From positions 213,723 through 277,722 of the forward strand of contig CAVQQP010000002.1 of assembly GCA_963714995.1 (NCBI GenBank): 64,000 nucleotides of DNA, in the 5' to 3' direction. Source of the stretch: Prado023 sp963714995 (GTDB lineage Bacteria > Actinomycetota > Actinomycetes > S36-B12 > CAIYMF01). Below the pieces are notes generated by a model, which was not told the origin of the DNA, did not search any database, and saw only the letters and a list, made by a program, of their open reading frames with translations. The position numbers were made by a program, and so were the translations under genes. Shown in pieces: positions 1 to 9,350 of the stretch (within the stretch, counting starts at the first letter, position 1; every line of letters begins with the position of its first letter).

Positions 1-24
1 GGCCACCGGGCTAAGTGGCCCAGG

Positions 25-209
25 AACCTCGCGCCCGCTCGCGTCGAACTGGGCCCTGTTCCGGGGCACGACGGTCAACCTCGCGCCCGCTCGCGTCGAT
101 CCGCCAGCCCACGAGCTGACCGGAACGACGGAAGCGGGCGCGAGGTTGGCTCAGCCGCTGCCCACGCGCATCCCGCGGGCGCTCGTTCGACGGCAAGGGG
201 CGCGAGGTT
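25..209. repeat. Cluster of two direct and two inverted repeat copies
   Basis: A unit beginning AACCTCGCGCCCGCT occurs directly at 25–47 and 77–99, with the same 23 bases in both. Its reverse complement occurs at 133–147 and, shortened to 12 bases, at 198–209. The copies lie just downstream of the convergently ending membrane gene at 232, so the array could fold into alternative hairpins and act as a terminator. It also resembles a dispersed intergenic repeat of the REP type. No protein is recognisable here. Confidence 0.7.
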
Positions 210-231
210 GGGCGAGCCGTGCCGGCAAGGG

Positions 232-1020
232 CTACTTGGCCGCGGAAGCCTGGCCCTCGGCGTCCACGTGGACGACTGGAAGCGGGGCAGGAGGGTTCTG
301 GGCAGATTCGGAGTCGGCCGCGGGCGCGGTCGGGCGGCGCAGACGCGGCAGCAGCATGCCCGTGCGGGCCTTGTAGGCCGCCCACTCCGGGTAGCGGCTC
401 ATGCTGGCCTCCTTGCCGAGCATGTTCGGCAGGAAGAGGGCCAGCCAGACCCAGGCCAGGACCAGCCACGGGATCCAGTGCCCGGCCACCACCGCGAAGG
501 AGGCGTACAGCACCATCTCGCCCAGGTAGTTCGGGTGGCGCACGCGGGCGAACCACCCCGTCGTGATCAGCCCTCTCCTCAGCTGCAGCGTGTAGTGCTT
601 CTGCCCATCGCTGGCCATCATCAGCACCACGCCCAGCGCGTAGGCGATCGTCGCGCAGGCCAACAACCACGGCGGCTGCTCGGTGTCATCGGCGACCAGC
701 AGGATGGGCGCCAACCAGTACGGCCCCAGGACCAGCGCGAAGCTCATGAACGCGCCACCGAACGTGATTCGCCTCTGCCACCGGGCGTCGGGGATGACGG
801 CGTCCTTGAGCAGCCAGATCAGGCCGTAGCTCCCGTGCAGGGCGAGGTAGGTCCAGGCGGTGACGGTCCAGGTGTCGGTCAGGACCATGAGCCCCAGGAC
901 GAAGGGCAGGGTGCCGCCCTTCTGGAAGTTGATGACCCAGTTCAGCTTCAGCGCGCGAGGTCCGCCGAGGAAGTCCTCGGAGAGGTAGGTGCGCAGCTGG
1001 GTCCAGCGGTCCAGAGTCAT
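232..1020 (-). CDS. Membrane protein of the isoprenylcysteine methyltransferase / steroid reductase-like superfamily
   Basis: This 262-residue polytopic membrane protein has about six hydrophobic segments. Near its C-terminal third it carries the sequence RVRHPNYLGE, the hallmark of the ICMT/DUF1295-type fold that binds a nucleotide or SAM-like cofactor close to the membrane. The substrate cannot be told from sequence. The last ~35 residues are Pro/Ala-rich and probably disordered. I chose ATG at 1020; a GTG at 1050 would add ten residues. It is divergent from the polyphosphate kinase gene, with 149 bases between. The DUF1295 protein at 41848–42738 carries the same RHPNY(L/F)GE signature. Confidence 0.75.
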   Translation of the reverse strand: MTLDRWTQLRTYLSEDFLGGPRALKLNWVINFQKGGTLPFVLGLMVLTDTWTVTAWTYLALHGSYGLIWLLKDAVIPDARWQRRITFGGAFMSFALVLGPYWLAPILLVADDTEQPPWLLACATIAYALGVVLMMASDGQKHYTLQLRRGLITTGWFARVRHPNYLGEMVLYASFAVVAGHWIPWLVLAWVWLALFLPNMLGKEASMSRYPEWAAYKARTGMLLPRLRRPTAPAADSESAQNPPAPLPVVHVDAEGQASAAK

Positions 1021-1169
1021 GCGCACCTGCTCAGGATAACGCCGGGCCACGAAGCAGGTGCAGCGATCACTCCCGAGCAGGCCGAGACCCGGGGCATCAC
1101 CGGAAGTTCATCGGCAGCCCGCACCCCCAGCGCGCCCGCCCCACCCTGCGCAGGCAATGATCGGGTGCC

Positions 1170-2162
1170 ATGAGCAACCATCGCGAGGTCCGTGAGTTCG
1201 ACCTCGAGTCCATCATGGACCTGGCCGACATCATCGACGCCCTGCAGGACACCGAGGACGACCGGCTCCTGCGCTTCGGGCTGACCGCCACCGAGACCTG
1301 GGACGAGGTCGACGACCCGGTCCTGCTCGGTCCGGACGGCACCCCGGTGGGCACCTGGCGCGAGGGGTACCCGTACGACGAGCGGATGACCCGCCACGAG
1401 TACGAGACCAGCAAGCGGCTGCTGCAGATCGAGCTGCTGAAGCTGCAGTCGTGGGTCAAGACCTCCGGGGCGCGGATCGTCATGGTGTTCGAGGGCCGGG
1501 ATGCCGCGGGCAAGGGGGGCACGATCAAGCGCTTCATGGAGCACATGAACCCCCGCGGCGCGCGGGTCATCGCGCTGGAGAAGCCCTCCCAGGAGGAGCG
1601 GACCCAGTGGTACTTCCAGCGCTACATCGAGCACCTGCCCAGCGCCGGGGAGATCGTGATGTTCGACCGGTCCTGGTACAACCGCGCCGGGGTCGAGCGC
1701 GTGATGGGCTTCTGCACCGACGAGGAGTACAAGGAGTTCATGCGCCAGGCCCCCGAGTTCGAGCGGATGCTCGTGCGCAGCGGCATCATCCTGTTCAAGT
1801 TCTGGTTCTCGGTGAGCCGCAAGGAGCAGGTGTCGCGGTTCACGATCCGCCGGATCGACCCGGTGCGGCAGTGGAAGCTCTCGGACATGGACCTGGCCAG
1901 CCTGGATCGGTGGCAGGACTACACCGACGCCAAGGAGGCCATGCTGTTCTACACGGACAGCGAATGGGCCCCGTGGACGATCGTGCGCTCCAACGACAAG
2001 AAGCGCGGACGCCTCGAGGCCATCCGCTGGGTGCTCTCCGAGGTGAACTACCCGGACAAGGACACCGACCTCGTCGGCACCCCGGACCCGCTCATCGTCG
2101 GCGCACCGTCGCACATCTACGAGACCGGTGAGAAGACCGGACGGGTGTACCCGCTGCTCTGA
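1170..2162 (+). CDS. ppk2: Polyphosphate kinase 2 family protein
   Basis: The 330-residue product is a P-loop polyphosphate kinase of the PPK2 family, which moves phosphate between inorganic polyphosphate and nucleotides in the cytoplasm. The Walker A loop FEGRDAAGKGGT lies at about residues 107–118. The Walker B-type segment MFDRSWYNRAGVERVMGF follows at about 164–181, and a lid region rich in Arg and Lys lies between the two. Length and a single catalytic domain fit the one-domain class. Whether it prefers GDP, ADP or AMP cannot be read with confidence. It stands alone, 85 bases before the DUF2207 gene. Confidence 0.93.
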   Translation: MSNHREVREFDLESIMDLADIIDALQDTEDDRLLRFGLTATETWDEVDDPVLLGPDGTPVGTWREGYPYDERMTRHEYETSKRLLQIELLKLQSWVKTSGARIVMVFEGRDAAGKGGTIKRFMEHMNPRGARVIALEKPSQEERTQWYFQRYIEHLPSAGEIVMFDRSWYNRAGVERVMGFCTDEEYKEFMRQAPEFERMLVRSGIILFKFWFSVSRKEQVSRFTIRRIDPVRQWKLSDMDLASLDRWQDYTDAKEAMLFYTDSEWAPWTIVRSNDKKRGRLEAIRWVLSEVNYPDKDTDLVGTPDPLIVGAPSHIYETGEKTGRVYPLL

Positions 2163-2247
2163 GCTGGGCGGACGGCCGGCGCGGGATGGGCCGTTCGGGT
2201 TCCCGCAGGTGGTCCACCGAGGGGCCCGCCGCCGATAGGTTGGTCCG

Positions 2248-4059
2248 GTGAGCACCCGGGCACTGGCGACCGTGGGCCGGGCCGTCCTGATCCTGCTCAC
2301 GATGATCGGACTGCTGTGGCCCCTGGCCGGGTCGCTGATCCCGGCCACCACGGGAGCGGCCGACGACCCCGTCGTGATCACCACCCTGCGCTCCGCCTTC
2401 ACCGTCAGCGCTGACGGGCACATGGCGGTGACCGAGCAGATCACCGCCGACTTCCCGAGCGGTCGCCGCGGGATCTTCCGCTACTGGGATGTCGCGGACC
2501 CGAGCGACCCGAGCGCCCGGCACGTGCCGACGATCCGGGAGATCACGGTGGACGGCGCCGAGGCCCCGTTCGAGACGTCCTGGGAGGACGGACGGATCCT
2601 GGTCGCGAGGATCGGCGATCCGGACGTGTACCTGTCCCCCGGCGAGCACACCTACACGATCGCCTACGCGATCGACGGCGTCATCTCAGACCCGGCGGCG
2701 GGGGCCGCCGGGACCTTCGCCTCCACCGAGGGCCAGGTCGCCAGCGACCCGGGTTCGGTCCTGTACTGGAACGTCGTCGCGCAGGGGTGGGAGATGGCCA
2801 TCCGCAGGGCGCGCATCGCGATCTCGCTGCCCAGCCCCAGCGGCCAGGTCCAGTGCTCGGCGGGGTCGGCGACGGGTCCCGGGCCCTGCGGGATCGCGGG
2901 CGCCGGCACGAGGGACCTGGTCCTGACCGCCGAGGACCTGCCGCCGCGGACCGGGATGACCGTGCGTGCCACGATGAGCCCGCCCGAGCCGGACCGACCG
3001 GGCGTGCCCTGGTCCGTGCGATGGGACCCGATCCTGGGTCGCTCCGTGGGCGCGCTCATCGCCGTCCTCGCCCTGGCGGCCGCTGCGCTGGTGGCTGGGA
3101 TCGCCTGGGGGCGCTCCGGCCGGGAGGAGTCCCCCGGGTTCCCCGTCCAGTACGCGCCGCCGGAGGGCCTGGGGCCGGTCCAGACCACGTACATGGCCAC
3201 CGAATCGCACGGGCCGGCACCCCTGGTGGCCACGATCCTGTACCTGGCCGACCGGGGGTTCGTGTCGCTGGAGAACCCGGCCGTGGACTCGTGGCGGATC
3301 ATCGGTCGGGCTCAGGACGCGCAGTGGGGCGTCCTGGACCCGGGCGCCCAGGCGGTGGGCGACGCCCTGGGCATCCGCTCCCCCGGGGCGAGCTTCGCGG
3401 CCGACGGATCGATCGGGGCCGGCAAGACCCTGGGCGAGGCGCAGAAGGCGCTCCCGGCGGCGGTGGACCGCTGGGCCAGCAGTGCCGGGCTGGTGCATGT
3501 GGCGCCCAACGAGTACCTCGGGCGGGTCGCCTGGGTGGTGGCCGTGCTCCTCGCCGCGCTCGGGTTCACAGGCCTGGGCTGGCCGACGATGTGGGGCCTG
3601 CCCTTCGCCGCGTTCGCGATCGGCGGGGTGACCCTGCTGGCCACGGGGATCGGCCGTCGTCGCACGGCTGCCGGACGCGTGGTGTGGTCGAAGGCCGGCG
3701 GGTTCCAGCGGCTGCTGTCCACCCCGTCGGCCGAGGATCGGTTCGACTTCGCAGCCCGCACCGACCTGTTCATCGCCTACGTGCCGTACGCGGTCGCCTT
3801 CGGGGTGGCCGACAGATGGGCGGAGAAGTACCGCGTCGCCACCCAGTCCGAGCCGCCGATCCCGGCGTGGTACCCCTACTACGCTGGATCGCAGTACGGC
3901 AGCTTCTACTCCAGCTCCCAGTTCGACTCCTTCGACTCCGCGGTGTCCGAGTCCATCTCGGCCTACACCGCCTCGCAGTCCTCCTCCTCATCATCAAGCG
4001 GGGGCGGGGGCGGCGGGTTCGGTGGCGGGGGCGGCGGTGGGGGTGGGGGCTCGTGGTGA
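2248..4059 (+). CDS. DUF2207 family membrane protein with glycine-rich tail
   Basis: The 603-residue product starts at GTG. It has an N-terminal signal/anchor helix (about 10–30) and an extracytoplasmic DUF2207 region with the family's early segment on sensing and gut-like repeats (VTEQITADFPSGRRGIFRYW). A transmembrane helix lies near 268–289 and a helical pair near 425–465. The tail from about 580 is Ser-rich and then almost pure Gly. DUF2207 proteins of this architecture are widespread but functionally undefined. The pairing with a LemA gene 34 bases downstream is a common one and suggests they act together at the envelope. Confidence 0.85.
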   Translation: MSTRALATVGRAVLILLTMIGLLWPLAGSLIPATTGAADDPVVITTLRSAFTVSADGHMAVTEQITADFPSGRRGIFRYWDVADPSDPSARHVPTIREITVDGAEAPFETSWEDGRILVARIGDPDVYLSPGEHTYTIAYAIDGVISDPAAGAAGTFASTEGQVASDPGSVLYWNVVAQGWEMAIRRARIAISLPSPSGQVQCSAGSATGPGPCGIAGAGTRDLVLTAEDLPPRTGMTVRATMSPPEPDRPGVPWSVRWDPILGRSVGALIAVLALAAAALVAGIAWGRSGREESPGFPVQYAPPEGLGPVQTTYMATESHGPAPLVATILYLADRGFVSLENPAVDSWRIIGRAQDAQWGVLDPGAQAVGDALGIRSPGASFAADGSIGAGKTLGEAQKALPAAVDRWASSAGLVHVAPNEYLGRVAWVVAVLLAALGFTGLGWPTMWGLPFAAFAIGGVTLLATGIGRRRTAAGRVVWSKAGGFQRLLSTPSAEDRFDFAARTDLFIAYVPYAVAFGVADRWAEKYRVATQSEPPIPAWYPYYAGSQYGSFYSSSQFDSFDSAVSESISAYTASQSSSSSSSGGGGGGFGGGGGGGGGGSW

Positions 4060-4093
4060 CCCGGTGCACGATCGATGAGAGGTGGATGTCCTG

Positions 4094-4651
4094 ATGAGTT
4101 GGCTGATCGTCCTGGTCGTGATCCTGATACTCGCGGGGATCATGGTCGTGGGCTTCAACAAGCTGCGCCGCCTGGACATGCGCGCCCAGGAGGCGCTCGG
4201 GGGGATCGACGTCCAGCTCACGCGACGGGCCGACCTGATCCCCAACCTGGTGGCGACGGTCAAGGGCTACGCAGCGCACGAGAGCGGCGTCCTCGAGGCG
4301 GTGACGGCCGCCCGGGCCGCCGTCACCGCGGCATCGAAGTCTGGCTCCGTTGCGGACAGGGCGACGGCCGAGGCCGCGCTGGACAGGTCGCTGGTCAACG
4401 TCCTGGCCGTCGCCGAGGCGTACCCGGAGCTCAAGGCGTCGGCGAACTTCGTGGCCCTGCAGCAGGAGCTCGGCGAGACCGAGGACCAGCTCGCGTTCGC
4501 CCGGCAGTACTACAACGACGCGGTCGCCTCGCTCAACACGGCGGTCGTGACCCTGCCGTGGATGGTGCTCGCCCCCATGGCCGCGGTGCACAAGCGCGAC
4601 TTCTACGAGGCCCCGGACACCCACCAGGCCCCGCCGCAGGTGGCGTTCTGA
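4094..4651 (+). CDS. LemA family protein
   Basis: The 185-residue product has one N-terminal membrane helix (about 2–20), followed by the LemA helical bundle. Characteristic segments are AQEALGGIDVQLTRRADLIPNLVATVKGYA and the later FVALQQELGETEDQLAFARQYYNDAV. The family is membrane-anchored and its biochemical role is unsettled. ATG at 4094 is preferred over the in-frame GTG at 4082 because GAGAGG at 4077–4082 sits at ribosome-binding distance. It probably forms an operon with the DUF2207 gene. Confidence 0.9.
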   Translation: MSWLIVLVVILILAGIMVVGFNKLRRLDMRAQEALGGIDVQLTRRADLIPNLVATVKGYAAHESGVLEAVTAARAAVTAASKSGSVADRATAEAALDRSLVNVLAVAEAYPELKASANFVALQQELGETEDQLAFARQYYNDAVASLNTAVVTLPWMVLAPMAAVHKRDFYEAPDTHQAPPQVAF

Positions 4652-4680
4652 GCGGGCCGCCGGGCGACCGCCGCGCTCAG
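4648..4680. terminator. Bidirectional hairpin between lemA-type gene and rodA
   Basis: CTGAGCG at 4648–4654 pairs perfectly with CGCTCAG at 4674–4680. The stop codons of the two convergent genes are embedded in the opposite arms. There is no clear T-tract, as is usual in high-G+C actinomycetes. The position between convergent genes makes a shared terminator likely. Confidence 0.55.
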
Positions 4681-5837
4681 TCCTGCGCCGTCACCCCGGC
4701 GTGGATGTTGAGCAGCAGCCCGATCCCGATCCACGCGGCGAACATCGAGGACCCCCCGTAGGACACGAACGGCAGCGGCACCCCGGTCACGGGCATGATC
4801 CCGAGGTTCATGCCGATGTTCTCGAAGGCCTGCAGGCCGAACCAGAGGACCACCCCGCTGGCCACGAGCCGGCCGAACAGGTCCCGGGCACGCAGGGCGA
4901 TCGTCAGCCCACGCCAGAGCACCACCGCCAGCAGGCCCAGGAGGATGCACACCCCGACGAAGCCGAGCTCCTCGCCGGCCACCGAGAACACGAAGTCGGT
5001 GTGGTTGAAGGGGACGAACCCGCCCTGGGTCTGGGTGCCGTTGCCCAGCCCGCGGCCCAGCAGGCCGCCGGCGCCGATCGCGATCCGGGCCTGCTGCGTG
5101 TTGTAGCCGAACGTCCGTGCGCCCTCGTCCGGACGCGCGAACGCTGTGAGCCGGTCCACCTGGTAGTCGTCGACCAGGCCGAGGGCGAACGCCGCGACCA
5201 CCGCCGCCGCCCCCAGCGCCGCCAGGACCATCAGGTGCACCAGCCGCACCCCGGCGATCACGAGCATCCCCATGACGATGGACAGGATCACCAGCACGGT
5301 GCCCAGGTCGGGCTGAAGCAGGATGAGCGCCACCGGGACGGCCGCGATCGCCAGGGCCCGCGCCAGCGTGCGCAGGTCCGGGGCGTCCGACGGATTCCGG
5401 TCGGCGAGCACCAGGGCGACCCCGACGATGATCGCCACCTTGGCGAACTCCGAGGGCTGGATCGTGAAGCCGGCCGGCAGCCGGATCCATGCCTGGGCGC
5501 CGTTGATCGTGCTGCCCAGGGGGGAGAGCACGACCAGCAGGCCGGCGAGGCTGGCCGCATACAGGATTGGCGTGTACCGCCGGATCGCCCGATGGCCCAG
5601 GCGGGACACCACCCAGCACAGGCCCAGACCGAGCAGGAGGTTCATCACCTGGCGCACGGCGGAGGTCCCCGACCACTGCCCGGCCGCGAGGAGCCGCGCG
5701 GAGGTCGCCGACCAGATCAGGGCGGCCCCGAGCAGGCACAGCGACACCGCGGAGAGCACCAGGACCCAGTCCCACTGGCGCAGGCGCGGCGGGCTGGTCC
5801 GGGCACCCATGGGCACGGCAGTGCGCAGCAGGGTCAT
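4677..5837 (-). CDS. rodA: RodA-type SEDS peptidoglycan glycosyltransferase
   Basis: The 386-residue polytopic membrane protein belongs to the SEDS family (FtsW/RodA/SpoVE), which polymerises lipid II glycan strands during cell elongation. About ten hydrophobic segments are visible. Family blocks include GSTINGAQAWIRLPAGFTIQPSEFAK, where the Asp/Arg region lies, and the C-terminal GVPLPFVSYGGSSMFAAWIGIGLLLNIH. The start at 5837 overlaps the stop of the PBP2 gene by four bases (ATGA), so translation is probably coupled. The frame is open further upstream, but that part lies inside PBP2 in another frame and is not coding. Confidence 0.95.
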   Translation of the reverse strand: MTLLRTAVPMGARTSPPRLRQWDWVLVLSAVSLCLLGAALIWSATSARLLAAGQWSGTSAVRQVMNLLLGLGLCWVVSRLGHRAIRRYTPILYAASLAGLLVVLSPLGSTINGAQAWIRLPAGFTIQPSEFAKVAIIVGVALVLADRNPSDAPDLRTLARALAIAAVPVALILLQPDLGTVLVILSIVMGMLVIAGVRLVHLMVLAALGAAAVVAAFALGLVDDYQVDRLTAFARPDEGARTFGYNTQQARIAIGAGGLLGRGLGNGTQTQGGFVPFNHTDFVFSVAGEELGFVGVCILLGLLAVVLWRGLTIALRARDLFGRLVASGVVLWFGLQAFENIGMNLGIMPVTGVPLPFVSYGGSSMFAAWIGIGLLLNIHAGVTAQD

Positions 5838-7975
5838 GGCGCTGCCGAGCCTTCCGGCGCCACCGCCGACGATCCGGCGCTCGGGGCTGCGGGCACCCCG
5901 TCGGCGCCCATCGTCGGCAGCCCCTGCGCCACGTCCCCACCGACGAGCACGCTGCGGGCCGGATCGGCTGTGCCGTCGCGGACCCCGAACAGCGCCTCGT
6001 AGATGCCCTTCACGCTGGCACCTGACGTGCCCGCACCCGTGCCGCCCTGGGACACCATGATCACGACGGCGTACCGGGGGTCGTCGGCCGGCGCGAAGGA
6101 CGCGAACCACGAGGTCGCCTGCTGGCCGTACACCTCGCCCGTGCCGGTCTTGCCCGCCAGCGGCACCTCGTCGAGCGGGAAGCCGGCGAAGGGCCGCCTG
6201 GCTGTTCCGGTCTCGATCACCCCGCGCAGGGCCCGGCGCAGGAACGCCAGGTCCTCGGCGGGGACGTCCACGGTTCCGGCCACCTGCGGGGCGAACTCCT
6301 GGGCCACCGACCCGTCGGCGTTGAGCAGGGCGCGCGCCACCTGCGGTCGGTGCACGGTGCCCCCGTTGGCGATCGCGGCGTAGGCCGTGGCCACCTGCAG
6401 CACCGTGGCCGCGGTGTCGCCCTGGCCGATCGAGGCGTTGAGGGCGTCACCGACCCGCCAGAGCATGCCCTCCGCGCAGTTCTCCCTGGCCAGGCGGGTC
6501 AGGAAGCGGGCGCGCTCGGCATCCTCGACCTCCGGGTACCCGTCCTCAGCCCGGGCGCACCACTCGTCGCGACGCTGCTCCCACTGCGCGACCTTGGTCT
6601 CACGCGAGGCGATCCGACCCGCGGTCTCGCCCGGCAGGTCGATCCCGGTGGCCCGACCGAAGCCGAAGTCGGAGGCGATCGTGGCGATGAGGTCCGCCGG
6701 GTCCTCGACGGGCGTGGAGCCGCCGTCCGCGCGCCACTGCTCGTGGGCCACGCGGTAGAAGATCGTGTCGCACGACACCTCCAGCGCTCGGGCCAGGGAG
6801 ATCGGCCCGTACGCCCGTGAGCGGTAGTTCTTGAAGGCCCGACCGCCCACCGAGTAGCTGCTGGGGCAGTCATAGGCGGAGGTCGTCGAGTACCCGGACT
6901 CCAGCGCAGCGGCTGCGCTGACCACCTTGAACGTCGAGGCCGGTGCCACGGCGGTCTGCACCGCACGGTTGAGCAGCGGCTGGCCCGCCGCCGGATCAGT
7001 CAGCGCTGCGTAGTCGTCGGCGGCGATCCCGCCGGTCCAGATGTTGGCGTCGAAGTCGGGCGCGGAGGCCAGCGCGAGCACCGCGCCGGTGCGCACGTCG
7101 AGCACCACAGCCGCCCCGCCGTCGGCCTTGTAGGGCGTCTCGGAGATCGGGTCGATCCGCCCCCGGGCCCGGATGATCGCCGCCTGGAGCTGCTCCTCGA
7201 CGACGGCCTGCAGCGCGGCGTCGATGGTGGTCACCAGGGTCTTGCCGGGCACGGCCGGGACCTCGACCCCGGCCGAGGCCCGGTGCCCCGCGCTGTCGAC
7301 GGTCACGCGCTCGAGACCCGGCTGGCCGCGCAGCGCATCGTCGTGGACCAGCTCGAGTCCGGCCTGGCCGCGCGCCGGTGCTCCTTCGAGGTCGGGGTCC
7401 TCGGCGAGATCCTCAGCCGTCACGACACCGACATGCCCCAGTGCGTGCGCCGCCAGGGACTCCCCCGGGTAGTGGCGCACGGGCACCCGATCGATGGCGA
7501 TCGCGGGGAACCCGGCCGGGTCGGCCATGACCTCCCCGGCGACCTCGACGGCCACGTCGCGGACCACCACCGGGTTGGCCCCGGGTGCCCCGTTCCAGCA
7601 GTTCGGCTGCTTCTGGGCACCCGGCGTCCCACAGTTCTGCAGGCGGGCGGCGAGGACAGCGACGTCCATGCCCACCAGGGACGCCAGGCGGTCGAGCACG
7701 GCGGCCCCGTCGTCGTCGAGCCGGCGCAGCTCCCGGCGGTCGACGGACACGTCGAGGCTGATCCGGTTGGCGGCCAGGGGTCGGCCCTGCTGGTCGAGGA
7801 CCATGCCCCGGGCGGCGGGGATCACCAGCTCGCGGACCCGATTGTCCTCGGCCGCCGCCCGGGCCTGGTCCGCGTCGACGACCTGGAGGCTGAAGGCGCG
7901 TGCGGCCAGGGTCACGACCAGGGACATCACCAGGACGGCCAGGATCAGCAGGCGGGCGTGGACGCGGTCGGTCAT
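5834..7975 (-). CDS. mrdA: Penicillin-binding protein 2 (elongation transpeptidase)
   Basis: The 713-residue class B penicillin-binding protein cross-links peptidoglycan as partner of RodA. It has an N-terminal membrane anchor (about 8–30), then a PBP dimerisation domain, then the transpeptidase domain. The nucleophile motif STFK places Ser at about residue 347. An SCD motif (SCDTIFYRVAHE) and KTG (GKTGTGEVYG, Lys about 609) follow in the usual order. The start ATG at 7975 overlaps the mreD stop by four bases. A Pro/Ala-rich C-terminal tail of about 60 residues follows the catalytic domain. Confidence 0.95.
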   Translation of the reverse strand: MTDRVHARLLILAVLVMSLVVTLAARAFSLQVVDADQARAAAEDNRVRELVIPAARGMVLDQQGRPLAANRISLDVSVDRRELRRLDDDGAAVLDRLASLVGMDVAVLAARLQNCGTPGAQKQPNCWNGAPGANPVVVRDVAVEVAGEVMADPAGFPAIAIDRVPVRHYPGESLAAHALGHVGVVTAEDLAEDPDLEGAPARGQAGLELVHDDALRGQPGLERVTVDSAGHRASAGVEVPAVPGKTLVTTIDAALQAVVEEQLQAAIIRARGRIDPISETPYKADGGAAVVLDVRTGAVLALASAPDFDANIWTGGIAADDYAALTDPAAGQPLLNRAVQTAVAPASTFKVVSAAAALESGYSTTSAYDCPSSYSVGGRAFKNYRSRAYGPISLARALEVSCDTIFYRVAHEQWRADGGSTPVEDPADLIATIASDFGFGRATGIDLPGETAGRIASRETKVAQWEQRRDEWCARAEDGYPEVEDAERARFLTRLARENCAEGMLWRVGDALNASIGQGDTAATVLQVATAYAAIANGGTVHRPQVARALLNADGSVAQEFAPQVAGTVDVPAEDLAFLRRALRGVIETGTARRPFAGFPLDEVPLAGKTGTGEVYGQQATSWFASFAPADDPRYAVVIMVSQGGTGAGTSGASVKGIYEALFGVRDGTADPARSVLVGGDVAQGLPTMGADGVPAAPSAGSSAVAPEGSAAP

Positions 7976-8538
7976 GGCGCCCCCAGTCCCGCTGAGGGGC
8001 CGGCGGGGCCGCCGAGGGGGGAGACCCGGGAGACCGGGGGTGCGGGCCTGGTCGAGCGCGTCGCGAGCAGAAGCGCGAGGGGCGCCAGCACCAGCCCCCA
8101 GACGGCACTGGCCGCCGCCGCACCGAGGGTCGACACGGATGCCGATGATCCCGCGAACCACAGGACGACCGCGCGCCCCAGCACCACCGCCCCCGCCGCG
8201 AGCGCGAGCAGGAGCATCGCCGAGAAGGGCCCCGGCTGGTACGTCTCGGCGACCCGCCCCAGCACGGCGCCAACCACCGCCAGGACGAGCATCCAGCCGC
8301 CCAGTGGCCCGGATGCGGGCGGGATCAGGTCGAGGACGAGTCCGGCCCCGGCACCGGCGAGGCCGCCGGCGAGCGGTCCATGGGCGACGGCCATCGCCAT
8401 CACGGCGACGACCACCAGGTCGGGGACCGCCCACGGGGTCGGCAGGAAGGCGACGAGGCTCACCTGCACGATCGCCAGGACGACGAGGCCCACGGCGAGC
8501 AGCACGAGCGCGCCGGGCGACCACCCAGGGGCGCTCAT
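7972..8538 (-). CDS. mreD: Rod shape-determining protein MreD
   Basis: The 188-residue protein is almost entirely hydrophobic, with five to six membrane helices, starting MSAPGWSPGALVLLAVGLVV. Sequence similarity within MreD is weak. The call rests on size, topology and position between mreC and PBP2, with four-base overlaps on both sides. It is expected to be part of the membrane elongasome with MreC, PBP2 and RodA. Confidence 0.9.
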   Translation of the reverse strand: MSAPGWSPGALVLLAVGLVVLAIVQVSLVAFLPTPWAVPDLVVVAVMAMAVAHGPLAGGLAGAGAGLVLDLIPPASGPLGGWMLVLAVVGAVLGRVAETYQPGPFSAMLLLALAAGAVVLGRAVVLWFAGSSASVSTLGAAAASAVWGLVLAPLALLLATRSTRPAPPVSRVSPLGGPAGPSAGLGAP

Positions 8539-9350
8539 GAGTCCGGGTCCGTCGGGCCGGGGACCAGCACCGCCACCCGATCCATCGTGGACTCGTCGAC
8601 CGCCGGGGTGACCTCGGCCGCCCTGGTCAGCTCGGTCGACGATCCGGTCACCCCCGCGATCCTGCCCAGGGGCAGGTCTGCGGGGAGGTCACCACTGGGC
8701 GTCCCCAGGGTGACGATCAGGTCGCCGGGAGCCATGCGCCCGAGGGGGTCGAGCAACTCGAAGCTGCCCGCGCTGCCGGTGCCGCGGTACACCCCGAGCT
8801 CACCGGAGGACGCCACCCGCGCGGCGATCTGCGTGGCCGGGTCGATGGCCAGGCGCACGGTGGAGACCTGCGGCGAGACCGCGTCCACGAGGCCGACCAG
8901 CCCACCGTCACCGAGCACCGCCAGGCCCGAGCGGATGCCGTCGCCGGATCCGGTGGAGATGGCCGCTGACCGGGCCGGGTCCTGGACCGCGGAGATCGAG
9001 ACGACCCGCCCGGCGACGGGGGTGAACCCCTCGGCGGGAGCGAGCGCGGCCAGGGCGCGCGCGTCGGCCTCGGCGAGGGTCCCGGCGGCCGCAGCACCCG
9101 CCTGCGCCCGGGCCTGCGCCAGCTGCTGCTCCAGCTCGGCGATCCGGGCACGCTCCGGCGCCGAGCCGCCGAGCCGTTCAGCGGCCTGCGTGCGGACCCA
9201 GGCCAGGGCGCGCTCGGGCGGGCCCGCGACTGCGCCGGCGACCCCGCGCAGGGCGTCGGTCGCACCTGCACCACGCACGTCGAGGAGGATCAGCAGCAGG
9301 GCCACGGCGACGGCGGCCCCGACGAGCACCCGCGTGCTGCGCCAGGCCAT
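8535..9350 (-). CDS. mreC: Rod shape-determining protein MreC
   Basis: The 271-residue protein has a short cytoplasmic start, one membrane helix (about 8–24) and a periplasmic-side coiled coil (about 60–90, including ELEQQLAQARAQAG). A β-rich MreC domain follows, with the recognisable segments SGDGIRSGLAVLGDGGLVG and VDAVSPQVSTVRLAIDP. MreC scaffolds PBP2 activation. Its start overlaps the mreB stop by one base (TGATG). Confidence 0.95.
   Translation of the reverse strand: MAWRSTRVLVGAAVAVALLLILLDVRGAGATDALRGVAGAVAGPPERALAWVRTQAAERLGGSAPERARIAELEQQLAQARAQAGAAAAGTLAEADARALAALAPAEGFTPVAGRVVSISAVQDPARSAAISTGSGDGIRSGLAVLGDGGLVGLVDAVSPQVSTVRLAIDPATQIAARVASSGELGVYRGTGSAGSFELLDPLGRMAPGDLIVTLGTPSGDLPADLPLGRIAGVTGSSTELTRAAEVTPAVDESTMDRVAVLVPGPTDPDS

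Noticed and set aside
7976..8524. Upstream extension of the PBP2 frame
   Set aside because: The extension overlaps mreD in another frame and is Arg/Gly-rich. The membrane anchor typical of PBP2 begins at ATG 7975.
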